Assembly: GCF_000154785.2 (NCBI RefSeq)
Contig: NC_015730.1
Span: forward strand, 744,001 to 808,000
Reading direction: 5' to 3'
Source of the DNA: Roseobacter litoralis Och 149
Lineage (GTDB): Bacteria > Pseudomonadota > Alphaproteobacteria > Rhodobacterales > Rhodobacteraceae
Length of the DNA stretch: 64,000 nucleotides
The notes beneath the pieces are model-generated. The model searched no databases, was not told the DNA's origin, and saw only the letters and a list, made by a program, of their open reading frames with translations. This document shows positions 36,755-45,816 of this stretch, in pieces; positions within the stretch are counted from its first letter, which is position 1; each line of letters begins with the position of its first letter. The position numbers were made by a program, and so were the translations under genes.

Positions 36755-37882
36755 CTACCTCAGCTTGACCCAGGCCGCATTGCGCGCGGAAGACCGCACG
36801 CAGGCGTCGACAAACTCGACACCGCGCAACCCATCCATCACCGTCGGGTAGATCACCGCTGCGTCCGCCTTTGAACCATCGCGGTGGGCTTCTATCGCAT
36901 TGGCCGCTTCGGTGTAGATATTGGCAAATCCTTCGAGGTATCCCTCGGGGTGGCCGGGGGGCACGCGGCTCATCCGGGCGGCGGCGTCTCCGGTTCCGGC
37001 ACCGTTGCGCGTTAAAAGCCGTTTTGGTTCGCCGAAAGGTGTGTGCCAGAGGTAGTTGGGGTCTTCCTGCGCCCATTCCAGACCGCCGGTTTCACCGTAA
37101 ACGCGGATGCGCAGCGCGTTTTCATTGCCCGGCGCCACCTGACTGCACCACAGCATCCCCTTGGCCCCACCTTCAAAGCGCAGCATCACATGGCCGTTGT
37201 CATCCACCTGCCGCCCGGGCACGAATGCATCAAGGTCCGCGGCAAGGCTGTCGACCTCAAGACCGGTCATGAAGCGCGCGAGGTTATGCGCATGGGTGCC
37301 GATGTCGCCGGTTGAACCGCCCGCGCCCGACTGCGCGGGGTCGGTGCGCCAATTGGCCTGTTTGAAATCCTGCTCGATCGTCAGCCAATCCTGCGGGTAT
37401 TCCACCTGTACCACGCGCACTTTGCCAATCTGACCGCCGGTGATCATCTCGCGGGCCTGACGCACCATCGGATAGCCGGTGTAATTATGCGTCAGAATAA
37501 ACAGCGCATCCGAGGTTTCGGCGGCTTTGACCATCTTTTTGGCATCCGCCAGCGAAGAGGTCAGCGGCTTGTCGCAAATGACGTGAATGCCACGTTTGAG
37601 AAACTCACGTGCGGCGGCATAGTGCACATGGTTGGGTGTCACGATTGCCACCGCGTCGATGCCATTCTTCAGCCGCGCCTCACGGATCGCCATCTGTTTG
37701 AAATCATCATATATGCGCGCCAATCCGATGGCTTTGCCCGAGGCTTGCGACTTTTCCGGCGTGGACGACAAAGCACCCGCCACCAGTTCATAGCGATCAT
37801 CAATGCGCGCAGCAATCCGGTGAACCCCGCCAATAAAAGCGTCATTTCCGCCGCCAACCATACCAAGTTTGATCTTTGCCAT
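36755..37882 (-). CDS. Gfo/Idh/MocA-family NAD(P)-dependent oxidoreductase
   Basis: 375 residues with an N-terminal Rossmann domain (GMVGGGNDAFIGGVHR) and the catalytic-Lys element ICDKPLTSS (Asp rather than the usual Glu before Lys-Pro). The later D-x-x-x-H element is GDIGTHAHNLARF. The family oxidises sugar hydroxyls, often at C3 of glycosides or on inositols. The ATG at 37882 starts one base after the stop of the TIM-barrel gene. This pairing with a TIM-barrel partner inside a xylose operon suggests a feeder step that yields xylose or xylulose from another sugar; the true substrate is unknown. Confidence 0.88.
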   Translation of the reverse strand: MAKIKLGMVGGGNDAFIGGVHRIAARIDDRYELVAGALSSTPEKSQASGKAIGLARIYDDFKQMAIREARLKNGIDAVAIVTPNHVHYAAAREFLKRGIHVICDKPLTSSLADAKKMVKAAETSDALFILTHNYTGYPMVRQAREMITGGQIGKVRVVQVEYPQDWLTIEQDFKQANWRTDPAQSGAGGSTGDIGTHAHNLARFMTGLEVDSLAADLDAFVPGRQVDDNGHVMLRFEGGAKGMLWCSQVAPGNENALRIRVYGETGGLEWAQEDPNYLWHTPFGEPKRLLTRNGAGTGDAAARMSRVPPGHPEGYLEGFANIYTEAANAIEAHRDGSKADAAVIYPTVMDGLRGVEFVDACVRSSARNAAWVKLR

Positions 37883-37883
37883 A

Positions 37884-38939
37884 TTATTCAATTCCTAACA
37901 TTCTGCGATTTGCAGTTTCATCCGTGCCGCCATCCGCGAAGTCGTCAAAGGCGCGTTCCGTGACCCGAATGATATGATCTTTCACGAATTGTGCGCCTTC
38001 GCGCGCGCCATCCTCAGGGTGTTTCAGGCAGCATTCCCATTCAACAACTGCCCATCCGTCAAAATCGTTTGCGGCCATTTTCGAAAATATTGCACCAAAA
38101 TCGACCTGCCCGTCACCGAGCGAACGAAACCGTCCCGCGCGATCAACCCAGGGCTGGTATCCGGAATAGACACCTTGCCGCCCTGTCGGATTGAACTCTG
38201 CGTCTTTGACGTGAAACATCTTGATACGGTCTTTGTAGATGTCGATGTTGTCAAGGTAATCAAGGCACTGCAGCACATAATGGGACGGATCATAGAGCAT
38301 ATTGCACCGGGTATGATTATCGACGCGCTCCAGAAACATCTCGAATGTGACGCCATCGTGCAAGTCTTCGCCGGGGTGGATTTCGTAGCAGATGTTGACG
38401 TCGTGATCTTCGGCATGATCCAGAATGGGTCGCCAGCGCCGGGCGAGTTCATCAAACGCGGTATCAATCAGACCGGCGGGGCGTTGCGGCCATGGATAGA
38501 TGTAAGGCCACGCCAGAGCGCCGGAAAAAGTCACATGGTTTTTGATGCCAAGGTTGGCTGAGGCAGAAATCGCCTTTTTAACCTGATCGACCGCCCATGC
38601 CTGACGCGCCTCAGGATTGCCATGCACCGATGGGTCCGCAAATCCGTCAAAGCCTGCGTTATATGCGGGGTGAACAGCGACCAGTTGCCCTTGCAGATGG
38701 GTCGAAAGCTCGGTCACTTCGATCCCATTTTCGACCGCTTCGCCCTTGAATGTATCGCAGTAGTCCTTGCTTGTGGCGGCGGTTGACAGATCAAACAGGC
38801 GTGCATCCCAACTGGGTACCTGCACGCCCTTATAGCCGCAGTCTGCCGCCCATTTGGTGATCGCACCCCATGAGTTGAAAGGCGCTTCGTCACCTGCAAA
38901 CTGCGCCAGAAAAAGGGCAGGTCCCTTGATTGTTTTCAT
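37884..38939 (-). CDS. TIM-barrel sugar isomerase/epimerase (AP endonuclease family 2 fold)
   Basis: 351 residues of the xylose-isomerase-like TIM-barrel group. Metal ligands are recognisable: Glu in CYEIHPGEDLHDG, Asp/His in LYDPSHYVL, His/Asp in MFHVKDAEF and Glu in AVVEWECC. Members isomerise, epimerise or cleave oxidised sugars, often working with a Gfo/Idh dehydrogenase. The ATG at 38939 has a GGGAGGAA site 5 bases upstream; extending further is not supported. First gene of the tight four-gene unit; 126 bases separate it from the kinase gene upstream. Confidence 0.87.
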   Translation of the reverse strand: MKTIKGPALFLAQFAGDEAPFNSWGAITKWAADCGYKGVQVPSWDARLFDLSTAATSKDYCDTFKGEAVENGIEVTELSTHLQGQLVAVHPAYNAGFDGFADPSVHGNPEARQAWAVDQVKKAISASANLGIKNHVTFSGALAWPYIYPWPQRPAGLIDTAFDELARRWRPILDHAEDHDVNICYEIHPGEDLHDGVTFEMFLERVDNHTRCNMLYDPSHYVLQCLDYLDNIDIYKDRIKMFHVKDAEFNPTGRQGVYSGYQPWVDRAGRFRSLGDGQVDFGAIFSKMAANDFDGWAVVEWECCLKHPEDGAREGAQFVKDHIIRVTERAFDDFADGGTDETANRRMLGIE

Positions 38940-39065
38940 GTCTGTTCCTCCCGGCTGTGATATCGCTCTTAGTGGCGTTTTTCGTGTCCGGCGCGTGGGG
39001 ATACCCATCCACATTGCGAGCGCTTTGCGTGACCTGCACCGATATCGACCAAATTAATTGCATGC

Positions 39066-40691
39066 TTACGTGATGGTTGCCAGACCCTCGAATAACCGTG
39101 CTACGGCTTCCGCGCCCGGATCGTTGTGCCCGATCAGGTTTTCCTCGGGCACATAGGACGCGCGTCCCGCTTTGGCCTGTCCGATCCTTGCCGTTTCACT
39201 GGCCCCTTTGCGCGCTGCTGTTGCGGCGGCTGCGATCCCGTTGTGCAGGGCGTGCAGGGCTGGCTCCAACGCGTCGATCATCGTCCGGTCGCCTTTGCGC
39301 GCGCCGCCGACCTGGCTGATCCGTTCCAATCCGGAAAGCAGCGCTTGGGTGGGTGGCAGACCATTGGCCGAGGCATCACCTGCAGCGCCGAAGAAAATGG
39401 CAAGGATGACGCCCGAAGATCCACCCATCGTCTGGCTGAGTTCATTGCTGATCGCCCGGAAAAGCTGCGCCGGATCGGCCAGCGGCAAGCGGTCCAGTGC
39501 GCCTTTGAGATCGTGCGCGGCGGTGGCCAGCGTGCTGCCTGTGTCACCATCCCCTGATTTCGCATCCAGTGCGTTCAACTCGGCTTCGCTTGTAATCAAC
39601 AGATCGCAGGCGTGGTCCAGCAGGTTGCGTGTATCTTCATTTCGGGACGCAGCGGGCTGAATAGGGCGAAGCCCATCGGGCAAAAGAGCGACCTTGGGTG
39701 CGCTGATGGTTTGCATCTGTGGCCAGTCAGCCATGTCGACCGGATCGCTCAGATAAGAAAGGGTTGTGTCATCGACAGGCAGGACGGATACGGAAAACCC
39801 ATGCATGTCGAGTGATGTCATCAGCGGGGCAGGACCGATAATGTGTTTGATATTTTTGGCCTTGTCCGATGTCGTCAGGGCATTGGCCAACACGCTCATC
39901 TCAAGCGGTGTCGTGGCACCAAGGTTATTCAGGATCGCAACATGGTCCCCGCCGGTGATCCGCGGGGCCAACTTATCAAGCACCATATCCATGGCGGTGC
40001 CCGCATCCTCAAAGGCAACTTGTTGCACACCGGGTTCGCCGTGAATGCCGAGGCCAAGCTCCGCCATGCCCGTGGCGATGCGGTTTTCCTTGCGCGCGCC
40101 GGGAACCGTGCATGTATCCAGCGACATGCCGATAGACGCCATGGAGTCGATGGCGGTTTGCGCGGCTTTGGTGATCTCGGTGAGCGTGGCACCCTGTTCA
40201 GCCATGGCCCCCGCAATTTTGTGGACAAATAACGTGCCTGCGACGCCGCGCGGTTGGGGCAAGTCAGGCAACGCGATGTCGTCGCCGACAACGACCATCG
40301 AGACCACCAAACCAAGAGCACGGGCGCGTTCTGCCGCCAGCCCGAAATTAAGCCGGTCGCCTGTGTAGTTCTTGACGATCAAAAGGCATCCCGCAGGGCC
40401 GGTCACGGCAATAATACCGGCAAGCACCGCATCCACGGAAGGCGAGGCAAAAACCTCGCCGCACACAGCGGCCGTTAACATGCCACGCCCGACAAACCCG
40501 GCATGCGCGGGTTCATGGCCCGAGCCGCCACCCGAGATCAACGCGACGTGCGATTTATCCCAGTCTGCACGACAGACAACCTTGATGTGAGGATACCCGT
40601 CGAGACGCTCAAGCGCCCCTCCCGAACTCGCCAGCAGCCCATCGATCGCATCGGTGACCAGTGTTTCCCTTTTGTTGATGAACTGCGTCAT
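39066..40691 (-). CDS. ATP-dependent dihydroxyacetone-type kinase (fused DhaK-DhaL)
   Basis: 541 residues. The DAK1 substrate domain covers about 1-330, with GGGSGHEPAHAGFVG and the substrate-binding His in GLGIHGEPG. The DAK2 ATP domain covers about 345-540, with the metal-binding DAKSGDGDTGST and GGSSGVILAIFF. The fused K-L layout means ATP is the phosphate donor, as in the eukaryote- and Citrobacter-type enzyme, not PTS phosphate. Substrates in the family include dihydroxyacetone, glyceraldehyde and erythrulose. It is co-directional with the xylose genes and may process a three- or four-carbon product of the same pathway. Confidence 0.9.
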   Translation of the reverse strand: MTQFINKRETLVTDAIDGLLASSGGALERLDGYPHIKVVCRADWDKSHVALISGGGSGHEPAHAGFVGRGMLTAAVCGEVFASPSVDAVLAGIIAVTGPAGCLLIVKNYTGDRLNFGLAAERARALGLVVSMVVVGDDIALPDLPQPRGVAGTLFVHKIAGAMAEQGATLTEITKAAQTAIDSMASIGMSLDTCTVPGARKENRIATGMAELGLGIHGEPGVQQVAFEDAGTAMDMVLDKLAPRITGGDHVAILNNLGATTPLEMSVLANALTTSDKAKNIKHIIGPAPLMTSLDMHGFSVSVLPVDDTTLSYLSDPVDMADWPQMQTISAPKVALLPDGLRPIQPAASRNEDTRNLLDHACDLLITSEAELNALDAKSGDGDTGSTLATAAHDLKGALDRLPLADPAQLFRAISNELSQTMGGSSGVILAIFFGAAGDASANGLPPTQALLSGLERISQVGGARKGDRTMIDALEPALHALHNGIAAAATAARKGASETARIGQAKAGRASYVPEENLIGHNDPGAEAVARLFEGLATIT

Positions 40692-41154
40692 GCGTATTTA
40701 ATCCTCTTATTCGTCTGATTGGCAGGGCAGGTGCGGCGAGCATCGGCTTACGTGTGTTTGTGGTTTCGGCTGCGATTTGGTCCGTAATGGGCGCGTCGTC
40801 CGCCGCACAAAAACGACGTCCAAACCGCGCATATTTCGCTTAATTGCGCAATTCGCTCGGGACATATCTGTCCGCTCGCCTCTCATCCCCTCAGACCTCC
40901 CCCGCCTTCGAAAGCGACTGTAGAGCAGGTTCAAAGGTTTCGTCAAACGGCGTTGCGCACATGCATGTCCGCTCATCCGCCGACGCCCTGACCAAGGTCC
41001 ACCGTCGGGGAATCTGAAACCAGCCTCTGTGTGTTTCAAAAACCGAGATGTTTCACAGAATCCCGCGCAAAAACAGGCTCACTGCGCAGAATTGGAGACA
41101 CCTGTTCATCAGACCCTAACGAAAATCGTTTAAGGCAAGGGCTTCGAGGTAGAG
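40692..41154. other. Divergent intergenic region of about 460 bases
   Basis: Lies between the minus-strand kinase operon and the plus-strand PAS-GGDEF-EAL gene and presumably carries both promoters. No convincing small gene, RNA or operator symmetry was recognised. No LacI- or FadR-type palindrome comparable to those elsewhere in the window was found. Confidence 0.5.
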
Positions 41155-43665
41155 GTGGCGATGAAGTTCGAGACACTTCAGAGGACGTTTATGGATCTCA
41201 CCGGCGATGCCGTCGTGGTTGGATGCATTTCGCCCGGGTGTGACATCGCCCGTGTCGCCTATATCAACAAGGGTTTTTCCCGCCTTTTCGGTTACGCGCC
41301 CAGCGACATAACCGGGCGATCCTTTGACGAGATCGGTGAGCTTCGGACCACGTTGCGCCTCTATGCGGCGCTTACCACAGATCAAACAGACTTGGAGCGA
41401 AACCCATCGACCCAATCGCAATTCACCCGCGCGGATGGCACTCAATTCTGGGCCAGCATTTCCTTTCTGGATGCCGGAGATGACCCGGAGGCAGAACGCT
41501 TCATCTGCGCAACCTATCGTGAAATTTCAGCGCTGAAAGACGCCGAGGCCAAAGCCAAACGATCCCGCGCGCGATTGATTGCTGCCTTGGATGCCTATCC
41601 TTCGCCCTTTGCGATTTACGACAAGGATGACTGTCTGATCGTCTGGAACGATGCCTATAGCCGTTCAATGACGGATGATCCTGCGGCGCTTTACGTCGGG
41701 ATGCACCGAACAGAGGCGGCCCGCATCGCAATCGAAGGCGGCAAGATCGTGCAAGCCATCGGAAAGGAGAAAGAGTGGGCGTCAATTGAGCATCAGGAAG
41801 CGGATGTTGCCAAACCTGTTCAGGATCTGGAACTGGCCGGTGACATTCACCACAGGCTTTTGAGGTCGCGCGCAAAGAACGGCGACTTGGTCATGCTGAG
41901 GATTGATACAACCGAGCTTGTGCGACAACGCCGCGCACTTGAGGCGGCTCAGGAGCGCTTGATCTCTGCCATCAACGCTTACCCTGATCCATTCGCAATT
42001 TACGATGCGGAGCACAATCTGGTGGTCTGGAACCCGGCTTATGCGAGGTCCGTCACGGACACACCCCAACAACTGCGCACGGGAACCAACCTGAAAGACC
42101 TCTTGCGACAAGCGGCTTTTTCGGGGCGTATTCCGGCGGCGAGGGGCCGGGAGGAGGAATGGCTGGAGGGATACTATAGCCCCCAACTTCTCGACAGATC
42201 TGTTGAGGACTTTGAATTCGCGGACGGTCAGCATTTCCGTATTGTGCGTTCAAAAGCCAAGAATGGCGAATATGTGGTGTTGCGGCTGAACATTACCGAA
42301 GTGGTCAATCAGCGGCGCGCGGTGGAACGTTATACAAAGAAACTGGAACGCGCGAATGAGGAAATCACCCATACAGCAGTGCATGATGACCTCACGGGTC
42401 TGGGAAACCGTCGCCATTTGTCGCAAAGGTTTCAAGAGCTTGCAGAGTGCCAGCGGACGCATGGCGGCGAAATTGCCATGCTGCATATTGATCTGGACCG
42501 TTTCAAGCAGATCAATGACACGATGGGGCATGCTGCGGGTGATCACGTCCTGTTGGAAACGGCAAACCGCATCAGGCACGAGGTACAGCCGCAGGACGTT
42601 ATCGCCCGCATCGGGGGGGACGAATTTGTTGTCTTGCTCCGTTTTAAGACGGGCAGCACACGCCCCTTTCAGTTGGCAACCACTCTGCTGAACGAGCTCC
42701 AGATGCCGGTGTATTTTGAAGGTAAGGAGTGTCGCTTTGGGGCATCAATTGGGGTTGCGGAAACGCCGCTTTCAGAAGTCGATAAACTGCTGACGAACTC
42801 AGACATCGCGCTCTACAAGGCCAAACGCGCAGGACGCGGTCGACTGGGTTTGTTTGACCGGAGCGACCTGCAGGACATCCTAAAAAATAAAAGGCTGGCG
42901 GATGATGTATTGCGTGCCATCGAAAAGGATGAGTTCGTGCCGTACTATCAGCCACAAATCGACTCCAAAACAGGTCACGTCGCGGGCGTGGAGGTTCTGG
43001 CGCGCTGGCAGCATCCGGAAAAAGGGATCGTGGCGCCAGAAGGTTTTCTGGCAACCGCAACGGATCTCAACGTAACTGCCAGCATTGATGAAATGATTTT
43101 TGAAAAGGCGATGAAAGACTGCGAAGGCGTTCTGCCACATTTGCCATCCCGGCCCTCGCTGTCCTTCAATGTGAGCGCAAGCCGGGTGCGGGAGAACAGC
43201 ATCAATGAGATCAGAACACGGGTGTCAGGGTATTCAGGAAAAATCTGTTTTGAACTGTTGGAGACTATCTTTTTTGAAGAAGAGGACGACGCATTCCTTT
43301 TCCAACTGGACCGCTTGCGCGACATCGGAATCACGATTGAAATAGATGACTTTGGCAGTGGGCACGCGTCGGTCGTTGCACTACAGCGCATCGGACCGGA
43401 CCGTTTGAAAATCGACGGCCGTTTGGTTGCGCAAGTGACCGAGAGTGACAGTGGTTTGCGGCTTGTGCGTTCAATCGTCGAAATCGGGCTCGCGCTTGAA
43501 ATGGGTATTACGGCTGAGGGCGTGGAAACGCGGGAACAAGCCGCCGTCCTTGCCGATCTGGGGTGTGATCGGCTGCAGGGTTTCCTGTTTGCCAAACCGA
43601 TGCCGTTCGAAAAGCTTCTTACCTTCGTGGCCAGAGATGGCTCGACTGAGTTTGTGGGGAACTGA
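41155..43665 (+). CDS. PAS-PAS-PAS-GGDEF-EAL cyclic-di-GMP enzyme
   Basis: 836 residues. An N-terminal PAS is followed by two near-duplicate PAS modules (AYPSPFAIYDKDD and AYPDPFAIYDAEH). A short coiled linker leads to a GGDEF domain (DDLTGLGNRR, RIGGDEFVVLL) and an EAL domain. GGDEF is intact. The inhibitory RxxD site is not seen (QPQD at that place). EAL reads EVL (GVEVLARW), with the catalytic Glu kept and NVSAS, LLETIF, DDFGSG and AEGVET all present. Both synthesis and hydrolysis of c-di-GMP look possible. No membrane span is seen, so it is a cytosolic sensor. The start is GTG, with an ATG two codons later equally possible. Confidence 0.92.
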   Translation: MAMKFETLQRTFMDLTGDAVVVGCISPGCDIARVAYINKGFSRLFGYAPSDITGRSFDEIGELRTTLRLYAALTTDQTDLERNPSTQSQFTRADGTQFWASISFLDAGDDPEAERFICATYREISALKDAEAKAKRSRARLIAALDAYPSPFAIYDKDDCLIVWNDAYSRSMTDDPAALYVGMHRTEAARIAIEGGKIVQAIGKEKEWASIEHQEADVAKPVQDLELAGDIHHRLLRSRAKNGDLVMLRIDTTELVRQRRALEAAQERLISAINAYPDPFAIYDAEHNLVVWNPAYARSVTDTPQQLRTGTNLKDLLRQAAFSGRIPAARGREEEWLEGYYSPQLLDRSVEDFEFADGQHFRIVRSKAKNGEYVVLRLNITEVVNQRRAVERYTKKLERANEEITHTAVHDDLTGLGNRRHLSQRFQELAECQRTHGGEIAMLHIDLDRFKQINDTMGHAAGDHVLLETANRIRHEVQPQDVIARIGGDEFVVLLRFKTGSTRPFQLATTLLNELQMPVYFEGKECRFGASIGVAETPLSEVDKLLTNSDIALYKAKRAGRGRLGLFDRSDLQDILKNKRLADDVLRAIEKDEFVPYYQPQIDSKTGHVAGVEVLARWQHPEKGIVAPEGFLATATDLNVTASIDEMIFEKAMKDCEGVLPHLPSRPSLSFNVSASRVRENSINEIRTRVSGYSGKICFELLETIFFEEEDDAFLFQLDRLRDIGITIEIDDFGSGHASVVALQRIGPDRLKIDGRLVAQVTESDSGLRLVRSIVEIGLALEMGITAEGVETREQAAVLADLGCDRLQGFLFAKPMPFEKLLTFVARDGSTEFVGN

Positions 43666-44379
43666 ATAAACGCAAGGTGTGTCATCGGTGGATGCATATG
43701 GTTCAAACCAGCCCGCCGCTGTGCCAAGTTATTTTTATCGATCAGAACACGTCTAATCAAACGCGCGGACGGTGTTGCTGCGCCCCTTTGCAAATGACGT
43801 CCAAACCGAAGGTTTACGTTGGCCGCGCTCACGACGCATTCGTTTAATCCTTAAAAAGGTTGAGCAAACTCTAGATCAGAACGAGGGAAGTTTCGGGGGG
43901 CAGGTCACTACCGTTGCAGGCTGTCCGATCGACGAAGACGCCGCATTGATATGTCCCTATTCAAGTTTGGAATGTGATGTTTTTAGTAATGTGCGAAACT
44001 CCGTATCTGTTTGTGGGACGAAATATCCAAGCTAGGCTGGCCAGCGCGACGGCGATCCACCGTGTTCTCAAATATCGATGGAGATGCTGTTTGTTGCTCA
44101 ATCTTTCAGGTTTTGAAAATCCGAGATGTGCGTTGCAAAGCGATGTGGTTTGAGCGTTTTATAAGGGTGACGTGATAGAGTATACTGTTGCTTCGAAGTG
44201 CCATGGAAAGGCCGGTGCACTCATTCGAATGACACGTCGATCTTGGCACCTTGACCTGCATTTTCCACAGGCGGGCATACCCAAAGAACCGGTAGGAAAA
44301 AGGTGCTGATGCCGCACCTTCTTGCCATTTTACGTGCTGGATATGCACAGTCTGAGTCTGATCAGCAGAGATTTTTTCC
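43666..44379. other. 714-base stretch with no supportable gene
   Basis: Two short open frames exist (43772-44035 plus; 44106-44348 minus), but neither has a ribosome site, a recognisable domain or Rhodobacterales-like codon use. The base composition is more AT-rich than the neighbouring genes. It may be decayed sequence or hold an unrecognised RNA; nothing specific is seen. Confidence 0.5.
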
Positions 44380-45612
44380 TCAACTTGCTAACTTTTTTAC
44401 GCTGTCTTTTGCCTTCGATGACCCGCTTTTTGTCTTGGCCTGCGAGGTGATATGAGGGGCGTCCCAGAGATGCGGTGGCAAATCCAGTGCGCGCTTTAGC
44501 CAACCCGTGGCATGATCTCCATCATTGGAGAGGGAGTTGTCAGCTGTCACCGTAAGGCTCAATTGGGATGCATCGTGTTGAGCGGTGACTGTCAAGTGGC
44601 CGCCTTCTGCTGCGAACTGCGGACGATCCAGCAAGAAAGCGGTTCGTCCCCAGTGGCCGTCGGAATCGAGGTCGTTTGCAAGCAGGATACCCGGGGCCAG
44701 TTCCATCTCGAAACTCACAAAGACCGCGTGGATGGTGCCGGGGTCAGCGCATACAAGTTCTGTCGTTTTTCGTGCGGATCTCACGTTTGGCTTGGTGAAA
44801 TCAAACTGGAATAGCTCTGATGCGGGTCCTAAGGGCTTCAGCCGACAGGCTGTGAGATCATTAGGTGTAAGTTGCGCGACGCTGGCAAAGCGATGAAAGG
44901 CACTCAGATCAAATCCTTCTGCCTCCCGCGGGCGCAACAGGTTCAAGAGCCCTTCGCTTTGCACGAGTTGCGCCATCAATGTCCCGCGTTCGGGGATCGC
45001 GCGGGCTTGTGGTTTGGCAAGCATGTGCATCGCATGGGTGAGTGTCGCAAGCGCGCCTTCGCCAAGCAGGACGGTGTCAACAATTTCCGAGATCACCACA
45101 TCCGCAGGTTCCGGAATATCCACACCCACCACAAGATTATGGGACAATTTCGGAATGACCGTGATGCGATCACTCAGGCCATTGTCATTGATGACCTGAA
45201 TTGCTGCTTGGGCGATCAGGGGCTGTTGTTCGCAGGTGTAGACATGTTTTGCACCCGCGCGCGCCGCCAGCATTGCGGTCAATCCCGCACCGCAGCCGAT
45301 GTCGAGTACAATATCACCGGGGCGAACTTTGGCTTTTATCGCCTTGGCATATGCGCTGTTACGCGCCTTGTCGGCAAGCATCGGGAAATGCCAGCGCGGA
45401 ACGAACATCTGGTGCAGCCGCTCCTGAAGCACCTGCGCTTCATGGTGGTCGGGGGCAATGGCCAGGGTTTCGCTCAGCAGCTGTGATGTTCGAAGGCCGC
45501 CATCTGTCAGGGGCTCCAGTTTTGCGAGGTGAACGAGGGTGTCAGCGTCCTCGGCGCTTTGCTCAAACGCTTGTTTTGTTTGTGAAGATGTCGGTGAATT
45601 TCTTTCAGCCAA
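44380..45612 (-). CDS. PRMT7-like SAM-dependent methyltransferase
   Basis: 410 residues with a class I methyltransferase fold. Motif I is VLDIGCGAGLTAMLAARAGA, an acidic post-I strand is VYTCEQQ, and the double-Glu loop region is SEIVDTVLLGEG. That last motif resembles the SEIFDTELLGEG of PRMT7-type protein arginine methyltransferases, which are mainly eukaryotic. A beta-sandwich-like C-terminus follows and the tail is basic (KTKSGSSKAKDSVKK). A helical N-terminal extension of about 85 residues precedes the fold. The start is TTG, supported by AGGG 9 bases upstream. It stands as a single gene. Protein-arginine activity is inference; the fold is clear. Confidence 0.8.
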   Translation of the reverse strand: MAERNSPTSSQTKQAFEQSAEDADTLVHLAKLEPLTDGGLRTSQLLSETLAIAPDHHEAQVLQERLHQMFVPRWHFPMLADKARNSAYAKAIKAKVRPGDIVLDIGCGAGLTAMLAARAGAKHVYTCEQQPLIAQAAIQVINDNGLSDRITVIPKLSHNLVVGVDIPEPADVVISEIVDTVLLGEGALATLTHAMHMLAKPQARAIPERGTLMAQLVQSEGLLNLLRPREAEGFDLSAFHRFASVAQLTPNDLTACRLKPLGPASELFQFDFTKPNVRSARKTTELVCADPGTIHAVFVSFEMELAPGILLANDLDSDGHWGRTAFLLDRPQFAAEGGHLTVTAQHDASQLSLTVTADNSLSNDGDHATGWLKRALDLPPHLWDAPHITSQAKTKSGSSKAKDSVKKLAS

Positions 45613-45816
45613 TTTTGTTTTCCCTCATTTAAAGCAAATCCTGCCAACCGACATAATCAAAGCGAGACTCTAAAATATCGTAAAGGGACACCGGCCCGAC
45701 CGCCACTCTGCGTCAAATGCATTGGGGTCATCCGAAAGCGCGGGCATTTTTGAACCGTCAGCACACCCCTCAGTGCGCATCTTTTGCAAAGATCGCAGCA
45801 GGCGCGCCGGCTCATA

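Noticed and set aside
43772..44348. Two short frames in the gap after the GGDEF-EAL gene
   Set aside because: No ribosome site, no recognisable pattern and atypical codon use.
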